Shown one piece after another: positions 24,962 through 34,662 of a DNA stretch of 64,000 nucleotides. The stretch's first letter is position 1, and every line of letters starts with the position of its first letter. Source of the DNA: Ruegeria sediminis (GTDB lineage: Bacteria; Pseudomonadota; Alphaproteobacteria; Rhodobacterales; Rhodobacteraceae); assembly GCF_005938215.1 (NCBI RefSeq), contig NZ_VCPD01000003.1, positions 310,001 to 374,000 on the forward strand, written 5' to 3'. A program made the position numbers and the translations under genes. The notes beneath the pieces are model-generated. The model worked only from the letters and a program-made list of their open reading frames with translations, made no database searches and had not been told where the DNA came from.

Positions 24962-25117
24962 GGTGACGTTCCGGCACCCCTCGTATCGCCGCAGCGTCAT
25001 TCTACAAAATCTTCCATCCTCCCGATAAGCCCTCGCTTGCACGAACGAGGATTTGCTCTCATCTTGGGGCGGAACAAAGGGTCCGCGCCAGGCAGGGCCG
25101 CATCAGGGAGGAGCCGG

Positions 25118-27007
25118 ATGGCATTTGCGGGGTTCGAAGACAGGGCACGGATTGAACAAGAGATGCCGTGGGAGGAGCGTGACCTGCCGGTGACGCTGCA
25201 TCAGCTTTTGTCGCGCACGGCCGGCAAGTTTCCGGATCACAAGGCGCTGAGTTTCCAGATCCTTTCGGGCCCCAAGGACAAGGCCGAGACGCTGACCTGG
25301 TCGGAGCTGCTGGGCAAGGTCAACCAGGCCGCCAACCTGTTCCGGTCGCTCGGGATCGGCCAGTCGGACGTGGTGGCCTTTGTGCTGCCCAACTCGAACG
25401 AAACGCTGGTCACGCTGCTGGGCGGCGCGGTCGCGGGCATCGTCAATCCGATCAACCCGCTGCTGGAGCCGGAACAGATCGCCGCCATCCTGCGCGAGAC
25501 CGACGCCAAGGTCGTGGTGACGCTGAAGCCGTTCCCCAAGACCGACGTGGCCCAGAAGGTCGCCGAGGCGGTGCGCCACGCGCCGCGCGTGCATACGGTT
25601 CTTGAGATCGACCTGAACCGCTACCTGACGCCGCCGAAATCCTGGATCGTGCCGCTGGTCCGGCCCAAGATGGCGGACAAGGAGCATCTGGCCCATGCCG
25701 ATTACATGGATTTCAACAAGGAACTGGCCAAACACCCCAAGACGCTGACGTTCGAGGACGTGCTTGAGGACCGGGTCGCCTGCTATTTCCACACCGGCGG
25801 CACCACCGGGATGCCCAAGGTGGCGCAGCACAAGTATTCCGGCATGATCTACAACGGCTGGCTGGGCCACACGCTGCTGTTCTCGGAAGAGGACACGATC
25901 ATGTGCCCGCTGCCGATGTTCCACGTCTTCGCCTGCCACGTGATCGTCATGGCCGCGGTGGCCTCGGGCGCACATGTGGTGTTCCCGACCCCGGCGGGGT
26001 ATCGCGGCGACGGGGTGTTCGACAATTTCTGGAAGCTGATCGAACGCTGGAAGGTCACCTTCATCATCACCGTGCCGACGGCGATCTCGGCCAAGATGCA
26101 GCGCCCGGTCGATGCCGACATCTCGACGGTCAAGACCGCGTTCTCGGGATCGGCGCCGCTGCCGGTGGAGCTGTTCCGCCGCTTTGAAAAGGCGACCGGC
26201 GTGACCATCGTCGAAGGCTACGGCCTGACCGAGGCGACCTGCCTGGTGTCGTGCAACCCGGTCGACGGCGAGAAGAAGATCGGGTCGATCGGCATACCGT
26301 TCCCCTATACGGACGTGAAGATCCTGCAGGACGGCCCCGACGGCCCCACCGAATGCGCCGTGGACGAGGTGGGCGAGATCTGCATCTCGAACCCGGGCGT
26401 CTATGCCGGGAACACCTATACCGAGGCGGAGAAGAACACGAACCTCTATCACTACGGCACCTACCTGCGCACCGGCGATCTGGGCCGGTTCGATCCCGAC
26501 GGCTATCTCTGGATCACGGGGCGGGCCAAGGACCTGATCATTCGCGGCGGCCACAACATCGATCCCGCCGAGATCGAGGAGGCGCTGCTGGCGCATGACG
26601 CCGTGGCCTTTGCCGGTGCCATCGGCCAGCCCGACGCCCATTCCGGCGAGGTTCCCTGCGCCTTCGTGGAACTGGTTGACGGCGCGACGGCCACCGAGGA
26701 AGAGCTGCTGGAGCATTGCAAGGTGCATGTGCACGAGCGCGCCGCGCATCCCAAGCACATGACGATCCTGCCGGAACTGCCCAAGACCGCCGTCGGCAAG
26801 GTGTTCAAGCCCGAGCTGCGCAAGCAGGCGATCACCCGTGTCTACAACGGCGCGCTGGAAAAGGCCGGGGTTGCGGCCCGGGTGGTCTCGGTCGTGGACG
26901 ACAAGAAACGCGGACTGGTCGCGCAGCTTGACGCGAACGGCTCCTCCGAGGACGATGTGAACAAGGTCCTGGGTGCCTATACCCGGCCTTGGGAATGGGC
27001 AGCCTGA
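25118..27007 (+). CDS. Acyl-CoA synthetase (AMP-forming)
   Basis: A 629-aa ANL-superfamily ligase that activates a carboxylic acid to acyl-AMP and then acyl-CoA. The P-loop is YFHTGGTTGMPK (about residues 225-236), the A5 motif GYGLTEATC (about 368), TGDLGRFDPDGYLWITGRAKDLI the hinge region (about 456-478, read in two conserved blocks) and the catalytic lysine in TAVGKVFKPELR (about 564-575). GGAGGAG precedes the ATG; the longer open frame from 25037 is not used. Substrate is probably a medium/long-chain or branched acid. Eleven bases separate it from the hydrolase gene that follows. Confidence 0.9.
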   Translation: MAFAGFEDRARIEQEMPWEERDLPVTLHQLLSRTAGKFPDHKALSFQILSGPKDKAETLTWSELLGKVNQAANLFRSLGIGQSDVVAFVLPNSNETLVTLLGGAVAGIVNPINPLLEPEQIAAILRETDAKVVVTLKPFPKTDVAQKVAEAVRHAPRVHTVLEIDLNRYLTPPKSWIVPLVRPKMADKEHLAHADYMDFNKELAKHPKTLTFEDVLEDRVACYFHTGGTTGMPKVAQHKYSGMIYNGWLGHTLLFSEEDTIMCPLPMFHVFACHVIVMAAVASGAHVVFPTPAGYRGDGVFDNFWKLIERWKVTFIITVPTAISAKMQRPVDADISTVKTAFSGSAPLPVELFRRFEKATGVTIVEGYGLTEATCLVSCNPVDGEKKIGSIGIPFPYTDVKILQDGPDGPTECAVDEVGEICISNPGVYAGNTYTEAEKNTNLYHYGTYLRTGDLGRFDPDGYLWITGRAKDLIIRGGHNIDPAEIEEALLAHDAVAFAGAIGQPDAHSGEVPCAFVELVDGATATEEELLEHCKVHVHERAAHPKHMTILPELPKTAVGKVFKPELRKQAITRVYNGALEKAGVAARVVSVVDDKKRGLVAQLDANGSSEDDVNKVLGAYTRPWEWAA

Positions 27008-27018
27008 TCGGAGGGCCA

Positions 27019-27942
27019 ATGGACTATGAGCGGCTGATCGACGAGGAAACCTGGAACTTCATCGGGCGGACGGCCGAAAGCTACCCGGAAGACGCGGTGC
27101 ATCTGCCGATCGACGAGCAGCGGCGGATCTATGACAAGCTGTGCCGCGCGTTCCGGCAGCCCTATCCGGAAGTGATCCAGACCGAGGACCGGGACGCCAA
27201 GGGCGTCCCCGTCCGGGTCTACACCCTTGGCGATCCCACGCGAACCGTCGTCTATTTCCATGGCGGCGGTTTCGTTCTTGGCGGTCTGGACAGTCATGAC
27301 GACGTCTGCGCCGAAATCTGCGCCTCGACCGGGTACCGCGTGGTGGCCGTCGATTACCGGCTGTGCCCGGAGCACCGCCACCCGGCGCAGTTCGACGACT
27401 GCTGGACCGCCACCGTCTGGGCGGCGGAGGAATTCGGCGACCCGCTGGTTCTGGCCGGGGACAGCGCCGGGGGCAATCTGGCGGCCTGCGTCACCCATCA
27501 CAGCCGCTGGCGGCTGAAGGACGTTCTGGGGCAGGTGCTGATCTACCCGGTTCTCGGCGGCGACGTGGACAGCGGATCCTATGTCGAACACGCGAATGCG
27601 CCGATGCTGACCCGCGAGGACGTGCTGTTCTACAAGTCGGTGCGGTTCGAGGGCGACGAACCGACCGGCGACCCGACCTTTGCGCCGTTGCAGGACACGG
27701 ATTTCTCGGACCTGCCGCCGACCGTCATCGTCACCGCCGATTGCGATCCCTTGCGGGACGATGGCCGCGACTATCGCGACCGGATTCTGGCTGCGGGCGG
27801 CACCGCGCATTGGATGAACGAAAAGGGGCTGGTCCACGGCTATCTGCGCGCGCGCACGACCGTCGGACGGGCGAGCGACAGTTTCGAGCGCATCACCGTG
27901 GCCATCGAGGCGCTGGGGCAGGGGATCTGGTGCTACGACTAG
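27019..27942 (+). CDS. Alpha/beta hydrolase, HSL-type esterase
   Basis: A 307-aa hormone-sensitive-lipase-type esterase. The oxyanion motif is HGGGFVLGG (about residues 81-89), the nucleophile Ser is in GDSAGGN (about 154-160), the acid Asp is in TADCDPLRDD (about 241) and the His is in GLVHGYL (about 273). It likely cleaves a short-chain or bulky ester. It is co-directional with and closely follows the acyl-CoA synthetase gene, so it may supply that enzyme's acid substrate. Confidence 0.88.
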   Translation: MDYERLIDEETWNFIGRTAESYPEDAVHLPIDEQRRIYDKLCRAFRQPYPEVIQTEDRDAKGVPVRVYTLGDPTRTVVYFHGGGFVLGGLDSHDDVCAEICASTGYRVVAVDYRLCPEHRHPAQFDDCWTATVWAAEEFGDPLVLAGDSAGGNLAACVTHHSRWRLKDVLGQVLIYPVLGGDVDSGSYVEHANAPMLTREDVLFYKSVRFEGDEPTGDPTFAPLQDTDFSDLPPTVIVTADCDPLRDDGRDYRDRILAAGGTAHWMNEKGLVHGYLRARTTVGRASDSFERITVAIEALGQGIWCYD

Positions 27943-27967
27943 GCGGGTGCGCCCGAGCCGCGCCCCG

Positions 27968-27981
27968 GCGGCCCGGGCCGC
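27968..27981. terminator. GC palindrome between convergent genes
   Basis: GCGGCCCGGGCCGC is a perfect 14-base palindrome between the stops of the hydrolase (27942) and the phosphodiesterase (27988). There is no T-run, so it is at most a weak bidirectional pause or terminator. Confidence 0.35.
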
Positions 27982-27987
27982 TTTCGG

Positions 27988-28824
27988 TCACTGAAGGAAA
28001 GGCGCGGCCTTCATGGTCTCGGCGACCGGCGCCCCCATCCGCCTGAGCAGGGTCGGTGCCAGTTGGAGCTGGTCGATGACGAAATCGTCCGCGGGCCCTT
28101 CGGCCTCTCCGAAATAATAGAGCGCGGTCTCCTGCTGCAGCGCGCAGCGGCCGCCGTGGTGGCCGCGATCGTCCTGGCCGTGGTCGGCGGTCACGATCAC
28201 CTCGTATCCCATCTGCCGCCAGCGCGTGATGAATGGGGCCAGCATCTCGTCCGCGACGAAACAGGCGTGATCCATTTCGCGGGCGTCGTGAAAGAAACGG
28301 TGTCCCATGCTGTCCAGCGTGCAGGTGTGCAGGATGCCGTAATCCAGGCCGAAGCGCAGGCACAGGTTGGTCAGCGTGGCGTAGAGATCGACGTCCGAGG
28401 GCGTCATCTGGTTGTCGTGGCCGTAGCCGGTCATGGTGTGGAACCGGCCGTGGTTGATGGTGGAGCTGTCGGGTTCGTCATATTCGATGTCGCGGACGTA
28501 ATCGAACGGGTGGCGGTTGAAGAACTGCGACCAGAAACTGTGCGTCACCGCCCCGGTGACGCCGCCGGCCTCGCGGACCTGGGAAAAGACGTCCTTGTGG
28601 CCCAGCCGGAAGACGTTGCCGTTGCCGGTGCAGCCGTGCTCGGCCGGGGTGACGCCGGTATGGATCGAGGCGTAGCAGCTGGCCGAGATGGACGGCAGCA
28701 CCGAACGCAGTTTCCAGACGCGCGCATCGCCGCTGTCGACCCAGCCTTCGAGATTGCCGAAGAGACGGCGGAAGTTCCGGTAGGGGACGCCGTCGAGGAT
28801 GATGAGAAGGATTTTCCGGTCCAT
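27988..28824 (-). CDS. Alkaline-phosphatase-superfamily type I phosphodiesterase
   Basis: A 278-aa metal-dependent phosphodiesterase/nucleotide pyrophosphatase-type protein. The N-terminal metal Asp is in ILLIILDGVP, the nucleophile region is SVLPSISASCYASIHTG (about residues 42-58), followed by TPAEHG. Further metal ligands are in DSMGHRFFHD (about 163-172) and TADHGQDD...HHGG (about 207-219). No signal peptide, so cytoplasmic. ATG at 28824 is chosen over 28836, which stands too close to the AGGAA. Substrate not readable. It is the last gene of a minus-strand series. Confidence 0.78.
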   Translation of the reverse strand: MDRKILLIILDGVPYRNFRRLFGNLEGWVDSGDARVWKLRSVLPSISASCYASIHTGVTPAEHGCTGNGNVFRLGHKDVFSQVREAGGVTGAVTHSFWSQFFNRHPFDYVRDIEYDEPDSSTINHGRFHTMTGYGHDNQMTPSDVDLYATLTNLCLRFGLDYGILHTCTLDSMGHRFFHDAREMDHACFVADEMLAPFITRWRQMGYEVIVTADHGQDDRGHHGGRCALQQETALYYFGEAEGPADDFVIDQLQLAPTLLRRMGAPVAETMKAAPFLQ

Positions 28825-28964
28825 GAGTGTGTGCATTTCCTGATCAGAGGGCTTGCCCGCGGCGGGGCCAGTTTGCCGGCGCCGCGGTCGCCGGTGCGCG
28901 CTTGTGAATTGGAGGGAGTGACATCAGCGTGACATCCGGGTCGTGCCGGTCGGAAATTCGGCCA

Positions 28965-29513
28965 TCAACCCTCGCTGGCGAGCATCTGCGCAATACCAGC
29001 GTAGCCCGGGCCGGCAAGCCGCGCGCCGCCGGCATCGGCCTGCGCTTCGTCGGCGCGGATGCCGTGGCCTTCGACCACCCGGTTCATCAGTGCGTAGGTC
29101 GCGGCGATGAAGGCCGCGAAGCTGACCGCGTCTTCGGTCCAGCCGGCGTCGAGGATCGCGCGGACATGCTCGGGGCCGACGGAGGCGGGATCGCTGGTCA
29201 GCCGCGCCACATAGGCCAGCACCGGGATCAGGCGGGGGTCTTCGGGCGCTTCGGGGCGTTCGCAGATCGCGGCGACGGCCCCGTCTTCCATGCCGAGATT
29301 GACCGCCGCGCGCCCGTGCAGCGCATGGCAGTACTGACAGTCGTTGAGCGCCGAGACATAGGCCGCGATCGCCTCGCGTTCCGCCGGGGTGAAGGGCGAG
29401 GGCTGGCGCATCACCGCATCGTTGAGCGCAAGCATGGCCTGCGCGACGGCCGGGTGCCGCCGGTATACATCGAACAGCGTCGCCTTGTCGGGCAGGGAAG
29501 GAAGATGTGGCAT
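28965..29513 (-). CDS. AhpD-like carboxymuconolactone decarboxylase family protein
   Basis: A 182-aa protein of the CMD/AhpD family. The redox CxxC with the downstream His is seen as NDCQYCHALHG (about residues 57-67), the pattern of peroxidase-related members that reduce peroxides through a thiol relay. It lies 24 bases downstream of the dipeptide ABC ATPase gene and is probably co-transcribed. A link to the transported compound is not evident. Confidence 0.85.
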   Translation of the reverse strand: MPHLPSLPDKATLFDVYRRHPAVAQAMLALNDAVMRQPSPFTPAEREAIAAYVSALNDCQYCHALHGRAAVNLGMEDGAVAAICERPEAPEDPRLIPVLAYVARLTSDPASVGPEHVRAILDAGWTEDAVSFAAFIAATYALMNRVVEGHGIRADEAQADAGGARLAGPGYAGIAQMLASEG

Positions 29514-29537
29514 CCGTGCGCTCCTGCTGGCGGGGCG

Positions 29538-31175
29538 TCAGTTCCCCGCGCTCTCCATCTTGCGGTGCGCCACCACTTCTTCCAGCCAGCCCAGGTGCAT
29601 CTCGGGAACCGAGCTGAGCAGGAGGTCGGTATAGTCGTCGAAGGGCGGGCTGAGCACCTGGGACTTGGGTCCGTAGCGCACCACGCGGCCCTGGTACATC
29701 ACCGCGATCGAATCCGAGATGGCGCGGACGGTGGCGAGATCGTGGGTGATGAACAGGTAGGCCACATCCTCGATCTTCTGCAGGTCCAGCAGCAGTTTCA
29801 GGATGCCGTCGGCCACCAGCGGGTCGAGCGCCGAGGTGACCTCGTCGCAGATGATCATCTTGGGCTTGGCCGCCAGCGAGCGCGCGATGCAGACCCGCTG
29901 TTTCTGGCCGCCGGACAGTTCCGCGGGGTAGCGGTCCATGAACTTTTCGCCCAGTTCGATCTCGTCCAGCAGTTCGACGATGCGCTTGCGCTTTTCCGCG
30001 CCGCGCATGTTGAAATAGAACTCGAGCGGCCGCCCGATGATCGTGCCCACCGTCTGGCGCGGGTTCATCGCCACGTCGGCCATCTGGTAGATCATCTGCA
30101 ATTCGCGCAGGTCCTCGCGGGTGCGCCCGGCGAGGCTGGGCGACAGCGTGCGGCCGGCAAAGACGATGTCGCCGTCGCGCGGCGGCAGCAGGCCGGTGAT
30201 CACCCGCGCCAGCGTGGATTTCCCCGACCCGGATTCGCCCACAACGGCGAGGGTCTGGCCCGGATGCAGGTCTACGTTGACATTGTGCAGCACGTCGAAG
30301 TTCAGCCCCTTGTAGCGTGCGGTGATGCCCTGCACGCTCAGCACCGGTTCCGGCGTCGGCTGTTTTTCCTCGTGGTCGATGGAGCGGACCGAGACCAGCG
30401 CCTGGGTGTATTCCTTCTGAGGGTTGTTGATGATCTGGTCGGTGGAGCCGAATTCGACCATGTCGCCCATCCGCAGCACCATGATCTCGTCGCTCACCTG
30501 CGCCACGACCGCCAGGTCGTGCGTGATGTAGAGCGCGGCGACGCCGGTGTCGCGGATCGCCTCCTTGATCGCCATCAGAACGTCGATCTGGGTGGTCACG
30601 TCCAGCGCGGTCGTGGGCTCGTCGAACACCACCAGATCCGGCTCGGGGCAGAGGGCGAGCGCGGTCATGCAACGCTGCAGCTGTCCGCCCGAAACCTGGT
30701 GCGGGTAGCGGTCGCCGATATTGTCGGGATCGGGAAGGCCGAGCTTGGCGAACAGCTCGCGCGCGCGGGCCTCGGCCTGCTTGCGCGAGAACTTCTTCTG
30801 CTCGACCGCGGCTTCGACGACCTGATCCATGATCTTCTTGGCCGGGTTGAACGAGGCGGCGGCGGATTGCGACACGTAGGTCACCTCGCCGCCGCGCAGG
30901 GCGCGGATGTCCTTGAGCGAGGTCTTGAGGATGTCGCGGCCGTTCACCCAGACTTCGCCGCCGGTGATCTTGACGCCGCCGCGGCCATAGGCCATCGACG
31001 CCAGCCCGATGGTGGACTTGCCGGCGCCGGATTCGCCGATCAGGCCCAGCACCTTGCCGGGTTGCAGGTCGAAGCTGACGCCATGCACGATCTCGATGTC
31101 GTGGGGCTTTTCGCCCGGCGGATAGACGGTCGCGCCGATCTTGAGGTCGCGGACCTTGAGAAGGGGATCGCTCAT
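29538..31175 (-). CDS. Dipeptide/oligopeptide-type ABC importer ATPase, fused double domain
   Basis: A 545-aa protein joining the equivalents of DppD and DppF. Domain 1: Walker A GESGAGKST, signature VSGGQLQR, Walker B LVVFDEPTTALD. Domain 2: Walker A GESGSGKST (about residues 320-328), signature LSGGQKQR, Walker B MIICDEVTSALD (Asp-Glu-Val in place of the more common Asp-Glu-Pro). The start overlaps the DppC-type permease stop by four bases. It powers the importer formed with the genes at 31172-34539. Confidence 0.92.
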   Translation of the reverse strand: MSDPLLKVRDLKIGATVYPPGEKPHDIEIVHGVSFDLQPGKVLGLIGESGAGKSTIGLASMAYGRGGVKITGGEVWVNGRDILKTSLKDIRALRGGEVTYVSQSAAASFNPAKKIMDQVVEAAVEQKKFSRKQAEARARELFAKLGLPDPDNIGDRYPHQVSGGQLQRCMTALALCPEPDLVVFDEPTTALDVTTQIDVLMAIKEAIRDTGVAALYITHDLAVVAQVSDEIMVLRMGDMVEFGSTDQIINNPQKEYTQALVSVRSIDHEEKQPTPEPVLSVQGITARYKGLNFDVLHNVNVDLHPGQTLAVVGESGSGKSTLARVITGLLPPRDGDIVFAGRTLSPSLAGRTREDLRELQMIYQMADVAMNPRQTVGTIIGRPLEFYFNMRGAEKRKRIVELLDEIELGEKFMDRYPAELSGGQKQRVCIARSLAAKPKMIICDEVTSALDPLVADGILKLLLDLQKIEDVAYLFITHDLATVRAISDSIAVMYQGRVVRYGPKSQVLSPPFDDYTDLLLSSVPEMHLGWLEEVVAHRKMESAGN

Positions 31176-31987
31176 CCGCGGCCTCCTTTCAGCGAAGTGG
31201 TGCGGTTCAGAACCCAGTCGGCCACGAGGTTGACCGAGATGGCCAGCGTCGCGATGGCCACGGCCGGGTAGAGCGCTGCGCCGATGCCGTAGACGATGCC
31301 GTCCTTGTTTTCCTTCACGATGCCGCCCCAGTCGGCCAGCGGCGGCTGCACGCCGAGGCCGAGGAAGGACAGGGTCGAGACGAACAGGACCATGAAGATG
31401 AAGCGCAGGCCCAGTTCGGCGACCAGCGGCGACAGGGCGTTGGGCAGGATCTCGCGGAAGATGATCCAGACATGGCCCTCGCCGCGCAGCTTGGCGGCTT
31501 CGACATAGTCCATCACCTCGATGTCAACCGCCACGGCGCGGGCCAGGCGGTAGACGCGGGTGGCGTCCAGCAGCCCCATGACGATGATCAGCACGGGGAT
31601 GGTGACGGGCACCATCGCCAGCACCACGAGCGCGGTGATCAGCGAGGGGATCGACATCACCAGGTCGACGCCGCGCGACAGGACCTGATCCGCCCAGCCG
31701 CCCAGAACGGCGGCCAGAAAGCCCAGCACCGAGCCGGTGACGAAGCTGAGGATGGTGGCGGCGGTGGCGACGAAGATCGTCGTGCGGCCGCCGTAGATCA
31801 TGCGGCTGAGCAGGTCTCGGCCGATGTTGTCGGTGCCCAGCCAGTGTTCGGAGCTGGACGGCTCCCACACGTCGCCGACGATCTCGGCCATGCCGTAGGG
31901 CGCCAGCAGCGGGGCGAAGACCGCGACGAAGAAATAGAGGACGGTGAAGCCCAGGCCGATCAGGGCAGAGATAGGGATGTTCTTCAT
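31172..31987 (-). CDS. Dipeptide-type ABC permease (DppC-like)
   Basis: A 271-aa inner membrane permease with about six helices. The DppC signature HWLGTDNIGRDLLSRMIYG (about residues 48-66) and the EAA-loop YVEAAKLRGEGHVWIIFREILPNAL (about residues 162-186) are plain. The frame continues upstream but the real start is ATG 31987, which overlaps the DppB-like stop by four bases. Confidence 0.92.
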   Translation of the reverse strand: MKNIPISALIGLGFTVLYFFVAVFAPLLAPYGMAEIVGDVWEPSSSEHWLGTDNIGRDLLSRMIYGGRTTIFVATAATILSFVTGSVLGFLAAVLGGWADQVLSRGVDLVMSIPSLITALVVLAMVPVTIPVLIIVMGLLDATRVYRLARAVAVDIEVMDYVEAAKLRGEGHVWIIFREILPNALSPLVAELGLRFIFMVLFVSTLSFLGLGVQPPLADWGGIVKENKDGIVYGIGAALYPAVAIATLAISVNLVADWVLNRTTSLKGGRG

Positions 31988-32940
31988 TTCGGATGCCTCA
32001 GCCTGGGGTTCGCCAGGATGGCGACGATGTCGGCGACCATGTTGAGGCCGATGTAGATGGCGGCGAAGATGACGCCGCAGGCAAGCACCACCGGCACGTC
32101 GCGCTTGGTCACGTGATCCACCAGGTACTGTCCCATGCCGGGATAGACGAACACCACCTCGACCACGACGACGCCCACGACGAGATAGGCGAGGTTCAGC
32201 ATCACCACGTTGACGATCGGCGCGATGGCGTTGGGGAAGGCGTGGCGGTAGATGATCTTGAAGTTGTTGAGGCCCTTGAGTTCCGCGGTTTCGATATAGG
32301 CGGATTGCATGACGTTCAGGATCGCGGCCCGGGTCATGCGCATCATGTGCGCCAGCACCACCATCGTCAGCACGATGACCGGCAGCGCGATCGCCGAGAG
32401 CTTCTGCCAAATGGACATGCTGTCGTTGATCATCGCCAGCGGCGAGAACCAGCCCAGTTTCACCGCGATGAAGTAGACCAGCACGTAGCCGATCAGGAAT
32501 TCGGGGATCGAGATCGTCGTCAGGGTGACCGCCGAGATCAGCTTGTCCGGCCAGCGGTTCCTGTAGCGTACGGCGAGAAGGCCCAGCAGGATGGCCAGCG
32601 GCACCGAGATGAGGGCCGCCCAGAAGGCCAGGAACAGCGTGTTGCCCAGACGCTTGCCGACGGATTCGGCGATGTCCAGCTTGTTGGTCAGGGACGTGCC
32701 CAGATCGCCTTGCAGGATGCCGCCAAGCCATTCGACATAGCGGGTCAGGGCAGGGCGGTCGAGGCCCATTTCCTCGCGCAGGTTGGCAAGCGATTCAGGG
32801 GTTGCCGCCTGTCCCAGAACGGCCTGGGCGGCATCCCCCGGCAGGGCTTCGGTCAGGCCGAAGATCAGGGCGGAGGCGCCGAAGAGAAGCAGGAGTCCCA
32901 GCGCGATGCGCTGGGAAACCAGTTTGATGATCGGGTGCAT
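31984..32940 (-). CDS. Dipeptide-type ABC permease (DppB-like)
   Basis: A 318-aa permease with an N-terminal helix and about five more. It has the DppB-type start (LVSQRIALGLLLLFGASALIF), the LPGDAAQAVLGQ loop, an EAA-type loop ...ETAELKGLNNFKIIYRHAFPNAI (about residues 217-239) and the VFVYPGMGQYLVD signature near the end (about 264-276). It starts 16 bases after the binding-protein gene. Confidence 0.92.
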   Translation of the reverse strand: MHPIIKLVSQRIALGLLLLFGASALIFGLTEALPGDAAQAVLGQAATPESLANLREEMGLDRPALTRYVEWLGGILQGDLGTSLTNKLDIAESVGKRLGNTLFLAFWAALISVPLAILLGLLAVRYRNRWPDKLISAVTLTTISIPEFLIGYVLVYFIAVKLGWFSPLAMINDSMSIWQKLSAIALPVIVLTMVVLAHMMRMTRAAILNVMQSAYIETAELKGLNNFKIIYRHAFPNAIAPIVNVVMLNLAYLVVGVVVVEVVFVYPGMGQYLVDHVTKRDVPVVLACGVIFAAIYIGLNMVADIVAILANPRLRHPK

Positions 32941-32955
32941 ATTCGGGAACCCGTA

Positions 32956-34539
32956 TCAGACGAACCACATCTTGCGGGAGATCTGACCGTTCATCATTTC
33001 CTGTGTCGGGTCGGTTTCCCAACCGTCGAGCTGGTTGCTGACACCTTCGATGAAGTCGTTGAACATCGGGCAGATCAGGCCGCCGGTATCGCGCACCATC
33101 ATGCCCATCTGGGAATAGATCTCCTTGCGCTTGGCCGGGTCCAGTTCCGCGCGGGCCGCGAACAGGAGGTCGTCGAAGGCCTGAACCTTGAAGCGCGTGT
33201 CGTTCCAGTCCGCCGTGGACAGGTAGGCGGTGGTGTACATCTGATCCTGCACCGGACGCCCGCCCCAGTACGAGGCGCAGAAGGGCTGAACGTTCCAGAC
33301 CTCGGACCAGTAGCCGTCGCCCGGTTCGCGCTTGATTTCCAGCGGGATGCCGGCCTGCGCCGCGCTTTGCTGGAACAGGGCCGCCGCGTCCACGGCGCCG
33401 GGGAAGGCGACGTCGGACGTGCGCAGGATGATCGGCGAGCCGTCATGGCCGGACGCCTTGTAATGCTCCGCCGCCTTTTCGAGGCTGAACTCGCGTTGCG
33501 GGATCGTTTCGTCGAACAGCGGATAGGCCGCGTTGATCGGCATGTCGTTTCCGACCGAGCCGTAGCCGCGCAGGATCTTGTCGACCAGTTCTTCGCGGTT
33601 GATGGCGTATTTCAGGGCCATGCGCAGATCGTTGTTGTCGTACGGCGCCGTGTCCGCATGCATGATGAAGACATAGTGTCCGCGGCCCGCCGTCGAATGG
33701 ACGGTCAGGTTCGGCGCGCGGCTCAGCAGTTCCGCGATCTTCGGTTCGACCCGGTTGATGGCGTGGACCTGTCCCGACTGCAGCGCCGCGGTTCTGGCGG
33801 TGGCGTCGTTGATCACGATGACCTCGACGCTGTCGAAGTTTCCGTAATCGCTCCAGTGGTTCTCGAATTTCGAGAACAGGTGACGGACGCCCGGCTCGTC
33901 GACTTCGAGCTTGAAGGGGCCGGTGCCGATGCCGGCGCCGGGATTGTCCATGCCGCCGTCAGGCTGGATGATCAGGTGATAGTCGGCCATCAGATAGGGC
34001 AGGTCGGCGTTCGGGTCGGTCAGCGTGACCTGGAAGTTGTCGCCATCGGCCTTCATCGACTCGATGCCCTTCATGATGCCCAGGGCGCCGGACTTGGAAT
34101 CCTCGTTCGAGTGGCGCTCCATCGTCTTCAGGACGTCTTCGCTGGTCATGGTCTTGCCGTTGTGGAATTCGACCCCCTGGCGCAGCTTGAAGGTCCAGAC
34201 CTTGGCGTCCGCGCTGCCCTCGACGCTTTCCGCGAGGCGCGGTTCGATCGAGCCGTCCGGCGCGACCTCGACCAGGGTGTCGCCGAACTGCTTGCCGTTC
34301 ATGAACGGAACCGAGCTGGCATAGGTCGCGGGGTCGAGCGAGTTGGTGGATTCGCCGCCCTGCAGGCCGAATTTCAGGTCGCCGCCCTTTTTCGGGCCGG
34401 CTGCCCGGGCCGCATTGGCGAACATGCTGCTGGCGACGGCGGCGGACACGCCCAGGGCCGCGGCTTTCCCCATGAATTCGCGGCGGGTCATCTTGCCGGC
34501 AGTCACCTGCCCAGTCATGTGAGTGAGTTGTTCGTTCAT
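32956..34539 (-). CDS. Dipeptide-type periplasmic binding protein with Tat signal
   Basis: A 527-aa family 5 solute-binding protein (DppA/OppA type). A twin-arginine signal is visible as MTRREFMGKAAALGVSAAVASS (about residues 17-38), with likely cleavage after ANAARA. The mature region opens KKGGDLKFGLQGG and contains FKLRQGVEFHNGKTMTSEDV. ATG 34539 has GGGAGAT upstream; the longer frame to 34602 lacks a site. Ligand may be a peptide, an opine or another amide; the upstream CocE-type hydrolase hints at an ester or amide substrate. Confidence 0.9.
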   Translation of the reverse strand: MNEQLTHMTGQVTAGKMTRREFMGKAAALGVSAAVASSMFANAARAAGPKKGGDLKFGLQGGESTNSLDPATYASSVPFMNGKQFGDTLVEVAPDGSIEPRLAESVEGSADAKVWTFKLRQGVEFHNGKTMTSEDVLKTMERHSNEDSKSGALGIMKGIESMKADGDNFQVTLTDPNADLPYLMADYHLIIQPDGGMDNPGAGIGTGPFKLEVDEPGVRHLFSKFENHWSDYGNFDSVEVIVINDATARTAALQSGQVHAINRVEPKIAELLSRAPNLTVHSTAGRGHYVFIMHADTAPYDNNDLRMALKYAINREELVDKILRGYGSVGNDMPINAAYPLFDETIPQREFSLEKAAEHYKASGHDGSPIILRTSDVAFPGAVDAAALFQQSAAQAGIPLEIKREPGDGYWSEVWNVQPFCASYWGGRPVQDQMYTTAYLSTADWNDTRFKVQAFDDLLFAARAELDPAKRKEIYSQMGMMVRDTGGLICPMFNDFIEGVSNQLDGWETDPTQEMMNGQISRKMWFV

Positions 34540-34662
34540 CGGAATCTCCCAGTTGGTTGTACTTTTGCCTCTGCGGGCTGTTTTTATTGACGCACGAGTC
34601 AAGGTTGGCGCATTTCCGGCAGGCGGGCAAGCGTTAATGTCCGGGCCGCAGGGGAATGCGGA

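Noticed and set aside
23171..25042. Very long minus-strand frame opposite the MsbA-like exporter
   Set aside because: It is rich in His, Gln and Arg as expected from antisense of GC-rich DNA, and the plus strand has Walker motifs.
28929..34590. Large plus-strand frames (780 and 865 aa) opposite the dipeptide transporter genes
   Set aside because: They are antisense shadows in high-GC DNA with no domain signatures.
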